Source: Muribaculum sp.
GTDB lineage: Bacteria > Bacteroidota > Bacteroidia > Bacteroidales > Muribaculaceae
Direction of reading: 5' to 3'
DNA length: 64,000 nucleotides
Assembly: GCA_009775095.1 (NCBI GenBank)
Contig: VSOZ01000017.1
Coordinates: forward strand, 1 to 64,000
Shown here: in pieces, positions 51,966-60,034 of the stretch
Layout of the letters: each line of letters begins with the position of its first letter
Numbering within the stretch: the first letter of the stretch is position 1
Position numbers and translations under genes: made by a program
The notes under the pieces: model-generated
Told to the model about the DNA's origin: nothing
The model's input: only the letters and a program-made list of their open reading frames with translations
Databases searched by the model: none

Positions 51966-52843
51966 TTCTCGACAGTCATCTTTATTATTTTCACATCCTC
52001 TTTCGGACGGTCGCCGGGAAGTGTGGGCGTCTTTTCGATTTTTTCAACGACATCCATACCCTCGATGACTTCGCCAAACACCGTGTACTGTCCGTCAAGA
52101 TGCGGAGTGCCGCCTACGGTGGAGTAAGCCTCGCGCTGCTCGGGCGTTAGTTTGGCCGGATTCTTTGCGGCTTCCGCCTCGGTAAGAGCTATCAGCTCGT
52201 CCTGAAGCGCCTGAAGACCCGCCTGATCGCGGTTGCGACGAAGTTGCATTATGGAGTCGCGGCGCTCCGACGCCAGCCGATTGAATATGTCCTGCTGTTG
52301 CATCATGATCATCTGCTTCTCCATCTGGGCGAGTTGCGCCTCGTTGTACGCCTTGCCGGTAACGATGTAGAACTGCGATCCCGAGGACTTGCGTTCGGGA
52401 TTCACATTGTCGCCCTGACGCGCGGCGGCAAGAGCGCCGCGTTTATGGAAGTGCTTGGGGTATACAAACTCGGCGTCGATCGTATAGCCCGGACCTCCGC
52501 TGCCGAGCTGCTTGCCTGCCGGCGCGCCCTTTGAGTCCGGATCGCCGGCCTGTACCATAAACTCGTTTATCACGCGGTGAAACAGGGTGCCGTCATAATA
52601 GCCCTCGTTGACCAGTTTCACGAAATTGTCGCGATGCTTGGGGGTGTCGCCAAACAGGAGCACCTTTATATCGCCCATTGTCGTCGATATGTTGACGACG
52701 ACATCATTTTTGCCTATTTCAGTCATTTTGGTTTCGTTTTCAGTATTTACGGTTTCAGTAGCCGCAGCCGATTTTGTTTCGCTGCAGGATGCCAATTTGA
52801 TGCTTAACGCGACAATCAGCAATAATGTTTTCAATCTTGACAT
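51962..52843 (-). CDS. Cyclophilin-type peptidyl-prolyl isomerase lipoprotein
   Basis: 293 residues with lipoprotein signal LSIKLASC-S (Cys20). The cyclophilin domain (residues ~48-290) shows FVKLVNEGYYDGTLFHRVINEFMVQAGDP, with the catalytic Arg in FHRV, and SSGSQFYIVTGKAY. An insert of about 60 helical residues (AQMEKQMIMMQQQDIFNRLASERRD...) interrupts the domain before GGTPHLDGQYTVFGEVIEGMDVV, as in many Bacteroidetes versions. It folds or chaperones proteins in the periplasm. It overlaps the M16 gene by 4 nt. Confidence 0.93.
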   Translation of the reverse strand: MSRLKTLLLIVALSIKLASCSETKSAAATETVNTENETKMTEIGKNDVVVNISTTMGDIKVLLFGDTPKHRDNFVKLVNEGYYDGTLFHRVINEFMVQAGDPDSKGAPAGKQLGSGGPGYTIDAEFVYPKHFHKRGALAAARQGDNVNPERKSSGSQFYIVTGKAYNEAQLAQMEKQMIMMQQQDIFNRLASERRDSIMQLRRNRDQAGLQALQDELIALTEAEAAKNPAKLTPEQREAYSTVGGTPHLDGQYTVFGEVIEGMDVVEKIEKTPTLPGDRPKEDVKIIKMTVEK

Positions 52844-52857
52844 GGCAGAGTGCTGTG

Positions 52858-53229
52858 TTATATGCCGGTAGGATACATACGTTTATATATGCGGCGGAAG
52901 TTATCGTCGGCGGCACTCAACTCATCTTTATGCTCCTCGTAGTCATTGCCCCACAAAGTCAGCAGATCGCCGATGTAGCGGCGTTCGCGGTCCTTTATTA
53001 TAGCAGCACCGATAAGGCGCGATATGGCGTCATGATACTTCTCCTTGTCTATGGCATACAGATAGCGCGCCGCACTTACAGTAAACTGCCCGTTAAGATC
53101 GACCGCTATCATGTTGTCGACCAACTCGTCGATGACTTCATCGATCGAGTCGATATGATTGGCTATATATTCATAGGTAAGAAGCCCGTCGGTATCCTCG
53201 CCCAAAAGCCGTTTTATATCCTCGTTCAT
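52858..53229 (-). CDS. Small conserved cytoplasmic protein, unknown
   Basis: 123 residues from ATG 53229; the longer frame to 53313 would add an implausible hydrophobic leader and would start upstream of the promoter. Acidic, helix-rich (YEYIANHIDSIDEVIDELVDNMIAVD, ISRLIGAAIIKDRERRYIGDLLTLWG). No family recognised. It is the first gene of the operon with the cyclophilin and M16 genes, starting from a well-formed promoter at 53255-53287. Confidence 0.7.
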   Translation of the reverse strand: MNEDIKRLLGEDTDGLLTYEYIANHIDSIDEVIDELVDNMIAVDLNGQFTVSAARYLYAIDKEKYHDAISRLIGAAIIKDRERRYIGDLLTLWGNDYEEHKDELSAADDNFRRIYKRMYPTGI

Positions 53230-53254
53230 CGCAATGATAAATAAAGTTAATATG

Positions 53255-53287
53255 CAAAGATACAAATAAGCGGGGGGCAAAACCAAA
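53255..53287 (-). promoter_or_regulatory. Promoter of the cyclophilin-M16 operon
   Basis: On the minus strand TTTG (53287-53284), 21-nt spacer, TATCTTTG (53262-53255). Confidence 0.65.
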
Positions 53288-53412
53288 TAAAAATAACATA
53301 TAAAATCCGCCAATCAGCTTATAGGCCTTATACTCAATGATTTTGCAGGAAATTTACGCCGAGTCTCGCACTATATTTTCAACTCTTCAATAGTCTTATC
53401 TGTAATTTTTTG

Positions 53413-53420
53413 TAAATTTG
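53413..53420 (+). promoter_or_regulatory. -7 box of the TPR regulator gene
   Basis: TAAATTTG, exact TAnnTTTG, 17 bp before ATG 53438. No clear -33. Confidence 0.45.
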
Positions 53421-53437
53421 CGGTAAAACCAATCATT

Positions 53438-55066
53438 ATGCGACACACACTGCTTGTCATTATCACGCTCCTGACATTATGTGCTGCATCCTGCAGCCGA
53501 CACTATGACCGCAGGCTGACTGCGGCAGAGGACATAATGGCCGAGCATCCCGACTCCGCCCTGTCGATGCTTCAGGCTATCGATCGCAGCACTATTGAGT
53601 CAGACAAAGACCGTGCGCTCTACGCCCTGCTCATGTCGCAGGCTCTTGACAAAAACTTCATCTATGTTACTGACGATTCTCTTATATCGATAGCCTATGA
53701 CTATTACTCAAGCCACGATGACAAACACCGCCACATGCTGTCGCAATACTACCTCGGCCGTGTCAGTTTAAATGCCGCCGATTATCCTCGCAGTCTTTTC
53801 CTCTTCTTCAAAACTATGCAAGAGGCCAAAGAACTTGACGACCCTTTCTGGATTGGCATGACCGCAAGAAACATTCGTGACACTTATGACGACACATATA
53901 ATAATATGGAAGCATTGGAATACGCACGTATTTCATATGAGAACATGTTACGGACCGGTAAAAAGCCATATATCGACTAGGCTCTGTTTGACTTGGCCCA
54001 ATCACTGCACAATATAGCTAAATATCATGAAAGCCTCGAAGTATCTTTAGAGCTACTAAAATCGCCGTCAATATCCGACGAGCCACACTTTAAAGAAGCT
54101 CTATACAGATTGATTGGAAAATCATTGATTGGAGTGGATGATTACAGCAAGGCATTGCCATTTTTCGAATATTTATGCTCCACACCCAATGCTACCTCCT
54201 CTGATTTCGCGTTTTTAGGTGATATACACCTTAAAAACGGCAACTTGCGGAAAGCCAAGACAGCATTAGAAAAAGTGACCGAGTACGATGTTGCTGCTAC
54301 AAGCCTAAAGGCAGAAATATACTTTTATGAAAAGGATTATATCAACGCATACAACACTTTAGAGAAAACCCGGCAAATTACCGACCAATACTTTGGAAAT
54401 AGCATAACCAGCAAAATAACCGGAACTGTAGAGGATTTCTATAAATATGAGCAGGCGCTCGCCGATGCCGAATTAAAAAAGTCAAGGGCCATAAGATATT
54501 CAATACTCATTGTGTCATCCCTGATTATAATTGTGTTATTAATAATCTTTTATTATTATCGTCGTAATAAATTGGTTCAGTTGGAACACTCAATAATGAT
54601 TGCCGAAGAGCTAAAGAAACTACTGACCGATAATAATTCAAAATACAACCGGGCGGAGACCTCCATAAAAACGCTACTATCATCCCGATATGAGACGCTT
54701 GACAAATTATGCAACACCTACTATGAATATCACGATAGCCCCAAAATGACAAAACACATATCAGATGAGATAATTGCAATGATTGAACAGATAGCTTCCG
54801 AACCCGACAAAATAAAGGAAATTGAAGATGCAATCAATCTCTATGAACCGGAATTAATGACAAACTTCCGTGCCGATTTCCCTAATATGAAAGATGAAGA
54901 TTACAAGCTGTTCATGTTTTCAGTATTAGGACTTTCGATAAACACAATCTCAATATTTCTAAACGCGCCCAATTTAAGATCGGTCTACAATCGAAAAGCA
55001 CGACTAAAAGACAAAATACAACGTCTGGATGAAACTAAAAGAAAACGATACCTCGATTTCATGTAA
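53438..55066 (+). pseudogene. TPR/transmembrane regulator interrupted by one in-frame amber codon
   Basis: Reading one frame from ATG 53438 to 55066 gives 542 codons with a single TAG at 53978-53980, between KKPYID and ALFDLAQSLHNIAKYHE. Without it the protein is continuous: lipoprotein signal TLCAASC, TPR-like repeats on both sides of the TAG (residues ~25-330), a transmembrane helix (YSILIVSSLIIIVLLIIFYYYRR, ~350), a coiled coil, and a C-terminal DYKLFMFSVLGLSINTISIFL helix-turn-helix-like domain typical of Bacteroidales TPR regulators. TAG is an ordinary stop elsewhere here (nqrA). Most likely a recent nonsense mutation; readthrough or restart (for example TTG 53993) are alternatives. Confidence 0.75.
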
Positions 55067-55136
55067 CCATTTATTTTTAACAGCCGACACTCGCCTTTAT
55101 TTCACATTAAAAATCAGCATAATATCCGGCACACTC

Positions 55137-55170
55137 CCTGTAAGATAAAAATTATTTTTTATCTTACAGG
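55137..55170. terminator. Perfect 15-bp hairpin after the TPR regulator
   Basis: CCTGTAAGATAAAAA (55137-55151) and TTTTTATCTTACAGG (55156-55170) pair without mismatch across TTAT. The upper stem is A/T only, so U-rich pairing may help release; no T-run follows. Confidence 0.5.
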
Positions 55171-55255
55171 CAAACATCTAATAATCAAAACTTTATTTAA
55201 AGCCAAAAATAAACCAAACTTCAACGACTCGAGTCCCGTTTTAAACTTTTAATTA

Positions 55256-55263
55256 TATCTTTG
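55256..55263 (+). promoter_or_regulatory. -7 box of the DUF3244-like gene
   Basis: TATCTTTG, exact TAnnTTTG, 21 bp before ATG 55285. Confidence 0.45.
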
Positions 55264-55284
55264 GAATTAATTAATTATGAAATT

Positions 55285-55662
55285 ATGAAACTGTTATTTA
55301 CATTACTCATCACTTTATGTTTGGGATACGGAAATATTGTATTAGCCGAAAATTCTGCCCAAAGTTCATCGTCAAATAGCAAATATACGAAATTGAATGA
55401 TAGACCGTTTGGACATCGGAGAAATGCGCCAAGTAAAGTTTATATTATTTGTCATTATTCCGTCGGGCAATTATCTTTTGATTTACCGCCTTATATAGAA
55501 TATATTGACATAACTATAGGTGAAGAAACGAATCCGGTATGGACAGGCTATGCCGATCATGAGAATTATTCGATTGACATTCCTTATTTATATGGAGAAT
55601 ACGAGATTACTTGTGTTACAGACCAAAACCGCACTCTAACCGGCACGCTACAATTTTATTAA
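55285..55662 (+). CDS. Small secreted protein, DUF3244-like
   Basis: 125 residues from ATG 55285, which begins the signal peptide KLLFTLLITLCLGYGNIVLA. The mature part ends with a beta-sandwich pattern (LSFDLPPYIEYIDITIGEE, SIDIPYLYGEYEITCVTDQNRTLTGTLQF) that fits DUF3244, short secreted Bacteroidales proteins often found next to TPR regulators. Function unknown. It follows the amber-interrupted regulator and has its own promoter box. Confidence 0.65.
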   Translation: MKLLFTLLITLCLGYGNIVLAENSAQSSSSNSKYTKLNDRPFGHRRNAPSKVYIICHYSVGQLSFDLPPYIEYIDITIGEETNPVWTGYADHENYSIDIPYLYGEYEITCVTDQNRTLTGTLQFY

Positions 55663-55688
55663 TTTTATCATATCATAATCACACATTC

Positions 55689-56021
55689 ATGAGATTCAAA
55701 CCTATTGCTATCGCACTATTGACCATCAGCATGGCCTCTTGCGACAATGACATGGAGCAAATCATCAGCTCCCAAACATCAGAAATGGCTGAAGAGACAA
55801 CCTCCTTAAGCCGCTCTTCAGAATTGACATTTGCCGACTCCCTCGGTGAACTCATTCTTTATGAACCCTCTCCTGAGGAACTTGAAAGTTTACTCAAAGT
55901 TAATCAGGTCAAAAAATCCCTTTCACGCATAGCTTCTGAAAACACCGACCGCTTCTTCTATTCAAACTTGAAAGCAATAACAGGCCTCCCCTTCAATATC
56001 AGCGTCTACTCAATCTGCTAA
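55689..56021 (+). CDS. Small lipoprotein, unknown function
   Basis: 110 residues from ATG 55689 (the longer frame overlaps the previous gene without a signal peptide). Lipobox ISMASC-D (Cys18). The mature part is Ser/Glu-rich and helical, with ELESLLKVNQVKKSLSRIASEN. No family recognised. It ends 2 bp before the BACON/LRR lipoprotein gene, so the two are probably translated from the same message. Confidence 0.65.
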   Translation: MRFKPIAIALLTISMASCDNDMEQIISSQTSEMAEETTSLSRSSELTFADSLGELILYEPSPEELESLLKVNQVKKSLSRIASENTDRFFYSNLKAITGLPFNISVYSIC

Positions 56022-56023
56022 TT

Positions 56024-57484
56024 ATGAAAAGTAAAATTCTTATCGCATTGGTGCTGGTGCTTGGTATGGCGGCTACAGGCTGTCGTGACGATGACGGGGC
56101 TTACCTGACAGGTACGACAAAAGAGACCAACGACTGCCTGCGCGACGGCATATCGGTCGGGCCGGGCACGACCGACATCACCCTCGAGTTCAATCACTCT
56201 CCCGGGGAACTGAAAGTAACCTCCGACGCAGACGAATGGGTGAAAATTGCTACCGACCCGTCATTAGACGATATATCGACGACCGTGAGCATCAAGATAC
56301 TGCGTAACGACAACTGGAGTGAACGCAAATGCACCTTGTCGCTGTCGCTGCTCGACAAATATGTCGAGATACCCGTGACTCAGCAAGCGGGAGTACGAGT
56401 GGACGCTGAAAGACAGCTTTATAATGTAGGAAGGGGCGGGGGTGACATGACAATCAAAGTCAGAGCCAACACCGACAACATCAAGCCGGTAATCAAATAC
56501 AAAGCGTCGAGAGAAGAGTGGATCAGCTACGAAGGAGTGGAGAAAACAGGCGATGATGAATACACTCTGCGCTTCCACGTCAAGCCGAATACCAAAGAGC
56601 TCGGACGCATATGCGGCATATATTTTTATGACGAGGTATGCGGCCACAACTGCTGTATATGGCAGGATCCGAGAATGTTCGACGCCGAAGAGCGCATAGA
56701 TGTTGAGTCGGGAACCCTTGACATATGTCTCGGCACCGATCAAGAGAATATCAAGCGCATAAAACATCTGACTCTTGACGGCTCAATAAACGACATCGAC
56801 TGGTCGGCGCTAAGACAGCTTTGCATCTACAACAGCGAGGGCGAAAAGGCTCCGCAGAACCGCATGATAACTCTTGACTTAAGCAATGTACGATCATATG
56901 CCGGAGATGAATCGCTGTTTAGTGAAATCGGCTACGCACCCAAGGAAGTAACATGCGTGTCAGGAGGCGACCGGCAAATACCGGCGTATGTGTTTGAATA
57001 CGCAACCAACATCGCTGACATAAAACTGCCGACCTCCACGATAGCCATACAACCCTATGCACTGAGCGGCTGCATCGGACTCACACGCATAGAGATACCC
57101 AACGAAGTAATAGCGATATCTACCGGAGCATTCAAATTCAGCGAAAACCTGACGGAAATCGTAATCGGGAACTACTCCATGCTGCGATGCCTGAGACAGA
57201 TGGCTTTTTCAGGCCTCGGCCCAATAAAGATGCTGAACCTGCCGGAGATGCTGACCGATCTGGAATTCGGCAGCCTGCAGTGCTGGGTCGTAGACATGAA
57301 AGTCGGCTGGATGACACCTCCGGAACTTAACCCCTACCCGAGAGTATGCGAAAACAGCACGCTCTTCGTGCCGCCCGGCACAGTCGAAGCCTACCGCGCC
57401 AACAAGGGATGGGCGCGCTTTCCCAACATAGTCGAACGCGACGATATGGACGAAGACGGCAACATCCTGACACCGGAATGGTAA
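56024..57484 (+). CDS. BACON-domain and BspA-like LRR lipoprotein
   Basis: 486 residues. Lipobox LGMAATGC (Cys20). Two BACON-like beta-sandwich repeats occupy residues ~50-220 (LKVTSDADEWVKIATDP, CTLSLSLLDKYVEIPVTQQAG; KVRANTDNIKPVIKYKASREEWISYEG). Residues ~320-470 hold BspA/LRR_5-type repeats (VFEYATNIADIKLPTSTIAIQPYALSGC-like, LTRIEIPNEVIAISTGAFKFSENLTEIVIG). The C-terminal LFVPPGTVEAYRANKGWARFPNIVE is the standard end of BspA-like repeats. It should be surface-exposed and may bind glycans or host matrix. Confidence 0.85.
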   Translation: MKSKILIALVLVLGMAATGCRDDDGAYLTGTTKETNDCLRDGISVGPGTTDITLEFNHSPGELKVTSDADEWVKIATDPSLDDISTTVSIKILRNDNWSERKCTLSLSLLDKYVEIPVTQQAGVRVDAERQLYNVGRGGGDMTIKVRANTDNIKPVIKYKASREEWISYEGVEKTGDDEYTLRFHVKPNTKELGRICGIYFYDEVCGHNCCIWQDPRMFDAEERIDVESGTLDICLGTDQENIKRIKHLTLDGSINDIDWSALRQLCIYNSEGEKAPQNRMITLDLSNVRSYAGDESLFSEIGYAPKEVTCVSGGDRQIPAYVFEYATNIADIKLPTSTIAIQPYALSGCIGLTRIEIPNEVIAISTGAFKFSENLTEIVIGNYSMLRCLRQMAFSGLGPIKMLNLPEMLTDLEFGSLQCWVVDMKVGWMTPPELNPYPRVCENSTLFVPPGTVEAYRANKGWARFPNIVERDDMDEDGNILTPEW

Positions 57485-57583
57485 TTACACAACACACGAT
57501 AGCATTTAATTCCGAAAAGAGAATAAATTGAACTGTTTTAGAATGGTTGAGAAAAACACACGTTAAATATCATCATTTGCATT

Positions 57584-57643
57584 CAGTAAAGGCCCCTGCC
57601 GTACATTGACGTGAGTCAACACCGGCAAGGGCCTACTGATTTT
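57584..57643. terminator. Bidirectional terminator hairpin
   Basis: CAGTAAAGGCCCCTGCCG (57584-57601) pairs with CGGCAAGGGCCTACTG (57623-57638) with small internal mismatches; an inner TTGAC/GTCAA adds a second helix. ATTTT follows on the plus strand. Confidence 0.7.
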
Positions 57644-57660
57644 CGGATCTGAACCGACAC

Positions 57661-57984
57661 TTACGGTCTTATGAAGTAAGTGTCAGCGGTTTGATACCGG
57701 GTGGCGTCAAAGTCGATCATCAGCCGACCACCACGTATCTCATCCCAAAGTATGCGGTCGATACGCAATATGTCGGCCCGGTCAAGCTTCATCCACTGGT
57801 ACTGCTCGTCCGCTCCCGGAGCTATGCGCCCTTCGTCTTCAGCAAACGTCAGCACATTGTCGCAAATGTCGCGAAATCCGACTCCGTCGGTCTGCGCATC
57901 GATATACCCGAGGACCTTAATCCTCAACTCATCGTCGGTATACCCAACGCGTACCGGCGTGACTCCTAATTTAACTTTCATCAT
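57661..57984 (-). CDS. Small cytoplasmic protein, unknown
   Basis: 107 residues (ATG 57984 or 57981). Predicted mixed alpha/beta with no signal peptide: VKLGVTPVRVGYTDDELRIKVLGYIDAQTDG, then ADILRIDRILWDEIRGGRLMIDF and a YFIRP end. I do not recognise a family. It ends against the convergent terminator at 57584-57643 and follows the metal-efflux permease on the same strand, 79 bp away. Confidence 0.6.
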   Translation of the reverse strand: MMKVKLGVTPVRVGYTDDELRIKVLGYIDAQTDGVGFRDICDNVLTFAEDEGRIAPGADEQYQWMKLDRADILRIDRILWDEIRGGRLMIDFDATRYQTADTYFIRP

Positions 57985-58063
57985 GACAACTAACGATTTT
58001 TATACTATAACATCGCCGCGTCACAAAAAGTTATCCACCGCCCGATATCAGGCCAATATTAAG

Positions 58064-59314
58064 TTATGCTACCGGATCGAAGCCGAGGGACTTGATTTTC
58101 TCGATGACAGCGGCGGGGTCGTGGTCGCCCTCTACGTAGGCTATGCCGGCGGGTAAGTCGACAGCCACCGATGTCACTCCGGGTATAAGAGCGAGGTTCT
58201 TTTCGACGGAGGCTTTGCAGTGGGCACAGCTCATGCCCTTGATGCGATATTCTTTGTTCATATTTGTTATTGTTTGATGTTTATTATTATACCATTTCTG
58301 TATAAGTGCAATGACAAGCAGCCCTGCAAGTATGACGGAGCAGACGGTGTCAAACCATGATGCGTCGATATGGCAGGCTCCGTGGGGCATGGCGGCGAGA
58401 GGACTCATAAACCAATCGCGTGGCAGCAGATAGTCGATAGCCAGTCCGAAGGCTATGGCTCCCGCTACAATCGAAGCGATGTACAAAGCGGCACTACGGC
58501 GCCCCATTGTACGCGATATGACGGCAACCGAGGCGAAATTGGCGGCTGGACCGGCCATCAGCAACACCAGCGCCGTCCCGGGCGACAGACCCTTCATCAT
58601 CAGTGACAAAGCTATAGGTATGGATCCCGTAGCACAAACATACATAGGCACCGCTACAACCACAACCGCCAACATAGCCAATAACGGACGGTCGCCAAGC
58701 GACACGAAGAAATCGGCAGGAACAAGTACGGTTATAAGGGCGGCAATGACAAGCCCGAGAACGAGCCATTTGCCTATGCTCTGCACCATCTGCACAAAGC
58801 CGTAGTACAATGCTTCCTTCATCTTGTCGGCAAATCGTGCAGACTGCGGCTCCGTATCGGCTCTGTTATCGACGATAGGACAAGCCCCATCCGCGTCAGC
58901 AAGGTCGCGCCTCTCCGATACACCGACCAGACATCCTCCGACAGCTGCGGTGACAAGTGCCGCAACGGGGCGAACCACAGCAAAGGCAGGTCCGAGTAGC
59001 GAGTAAGTGGCCGCAATACTGTCAACACCGGTCTGGGGCGTCGATATTAAAAACGATGCAGAAGCCGCACGCGAGGCACCGTTACGCCTCATGGCCACAG
59101 CAGTAGGAAGCACTCCGCACGAGCAGAGCGGAAGCGGCACCCCTATCATGGCCGCTTTAACCACCGCACGCCAATCATGACCCGACAGATGACGGCTCAT
59201 AACTCGCGCCGGCACGAAAGCATGGAGCAGTCCGGCAATGAAAAGGCCCAACAGTATGTAAGGCGACATCTCATTCAACATGTTTATAAAAGCGTTGAAT
59301 ATTTCCATCGGCAA
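58064..59314 (-). CDS. SO_0444-type Cu/Zn efflux permease with C-terminal HMA domain
   Basis: 416 residues. The N-terminal part (residues ~10-345) is an eight-plus-helix permease of the DUF318/ArsP-like class, with VPLPLCSCGVLPTAVAMRRNGAS (~54-76) and GLSPGTALVLLMAGPAANFASV (~240-261), including a CSC motif that could take a soft metal. After a short linker, residues ~352-416 are a heavy-metal-associated domain with GMSCAHCKASVEKN (CxxC). The arrangement fits the SO_0444 copper/zinc efflux family. An AraC-type gene with its own CxxC module lies just upstream, with an operator between. An internal ATG (58261) could also yield the HMA domain alone. Confidence 0.88.
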   Translation of the reverse strand: MPMEIFNAFINMLNEMSPYILLGLFIAGLLHAFVPARVMSRHLSGHDWRAVVKAAMIGVPLPLCSCGVLPTAVAMRRNGASRAASASFLISTPQTGVDSIAATYSLLGPAFAVVRPVAALVTAAVGGCLVGVSERRDLADADGACPIVDNRADTEPQSARFADKMKEALYYGFVQMVQSIGKWLVLGLVIAALITVLVPADFFVSLGDRPLLAMLAVVVVAVPMYVCATGSIPIALSLMMKGLSPGTALVLLMAGPAANFASVAVISRTMGRRSAALYIASIVAGAIAFGLAIDYLLPRDWFMSPLAAMPHGACHIDASWFDTVCSVILAGLLVIALIQKWYNNKHQTITNMNKEYRIKGMSCAHCKASVEKNLALIPGVTSVAVDLPAGIAYVEGDHDPAAVIEKIKSLGFDPVA

Positions 59315-59331
59315 TAGAATTATATTTACTT

Positions 59332-59397
59332 ATGATGCAAAATTACCACATACAAGACACGTGTATGTTACACAATTTGTCAAATATGTTGCATCAT
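59332..59397. promoter_or_regulatory. Permease promoter with nested inverted repeats
   Basis: On the minus strand a -7 box TAATTTTG (59345-59338) serves the permease. Immediately upstream ACATACA (59348-59354) and TGTATGT (59362-59368) form a perfect 7-bp inverted repeat with a 7-bp spacer, over the -33 region. Outside these, ATGATGCAA (59332-59340) and TTGCATCAT (59389-59397) form a second perfect inverted repeat. The site is a likely target of the AraC-type regulator. Confidence 0.6.
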
Positions 59398-59398
59398 G

Positions 59399-59950
59399 CT
59401 ATACCTTGTCAAGGGGGCGACGCCGTCCGCCGGTGCGGTACTGCGTGACAGTCATACCCGTAACAGCACGGAATTGCCGTGACAGGTGAGCCACACTTGA
59501 GTATCCTGTACGATAGGCTATCTCTGAAGCGGTAAAGCGCCCGTAGTCAAGAAGTTCTTTGACATATTCGATCTTCTGACTGATAAAATAGTTTTCTATA
59601 GTACGGCCCTCGACTGCGACAAATGCGCTACCGAGAGTACGATAATCGATACCTGTATGCTCCTCGAGCCATGCCGACAGCTTCAATCTTGTGCCGGACT
59701 CGGAACGGACAAGGCCAATGAGCAGAGTCTTTACTTTCTGGGCCGTCAGTTTAGCCTCGTCTTCAATAAGGCCAAATCCGAGACGCCGAAGCTCGCCGGC
59801 CACGCCCTCCAATGCTTCATCGTCAAGGAACTCCGCAATATCGGCACTGCCGAGTGCCACATTTACAACAGTGTAGCCAAGCCGCCGCAACAGACTGTCC
59901 ACTACCATAATGCAGCGGTCACACACCATATTTTCGATATTTAGCGTCAT
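59399..59950 (-). CDS. AraC-type regulator with N-terminal HMA-like CxxC domain
   Basis: 183 residues. Residues 1-65 resemble a heavy-metal-associated fold, with MVCDRCIMVVDSLLRRLGY near the N-terminus (CxxC) and DDEALEGVAGELRRLGFGLI at its end. Residues ~80-183 form the AraC HTH pair, with FVAVEGRTIENYFISQKIEYVKELL and the second helix-turn-helix EIAYRTGYSSVAHLSRQFRAVTGMTVTQYR. It likely senses Cu or Zn through the CxxC and controls the permease 84 bp downstream on the same strand. TAGTTTTG (59958-59965) ends 7 nt from its ATG. Confidence 0.85.
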   Translation of the reverse strand: MTLNIENMVCDRCIMVVDSLLRRLGYTVVNVALGSADIAEFLDDEALEGVAGELRRLGFGLIEDEAKLTAQKVKTLLIGLVRSESGTRLKLSAWLEEHTGIDYRTLGSAFVAVEGRTIENYFISQKIEYVKELLDYGRFTASEIAYRTGYSSVAHLSRQFRAVTGMTVTQYRTGGRRRPLDKV

Positions 59951-59957
59951 AATTGTA

Positions 59958-59965
59958 CAAAACTA
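59958..59965 (-). promoter_or_regulatory. -7 box of the AraC-type regulator gene
   Basis: TAGTTTTG on the minus strand, 7 nt before the ATG at 59950. Confidence 0.4.
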
Positions 59966-59986
59966 CACATTTTTAATGAACAATAA

Positions 59987-60000
59987 GGGCCATATGGTCC
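59987..60000. repeat. 14-bp near-palindrome in the divergent region
   Basis: GGGCCATATGGTCC, symmetric except at one base pair of each half, lies between the divergent regulator and pncB genes. A candidate operator. Confidence 0.35.
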
Positions 60001-60034
60001 GTTTTATAGCAAACAACTATTTATTGACTCTGCA

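Noticed and set aside
53978..53980. Amber codon as evidence for a reassigned genetic code
   Set aside because: TAG ends nqrA and the DsbD-like gene normally, so a general TAG reassignment is not supported.
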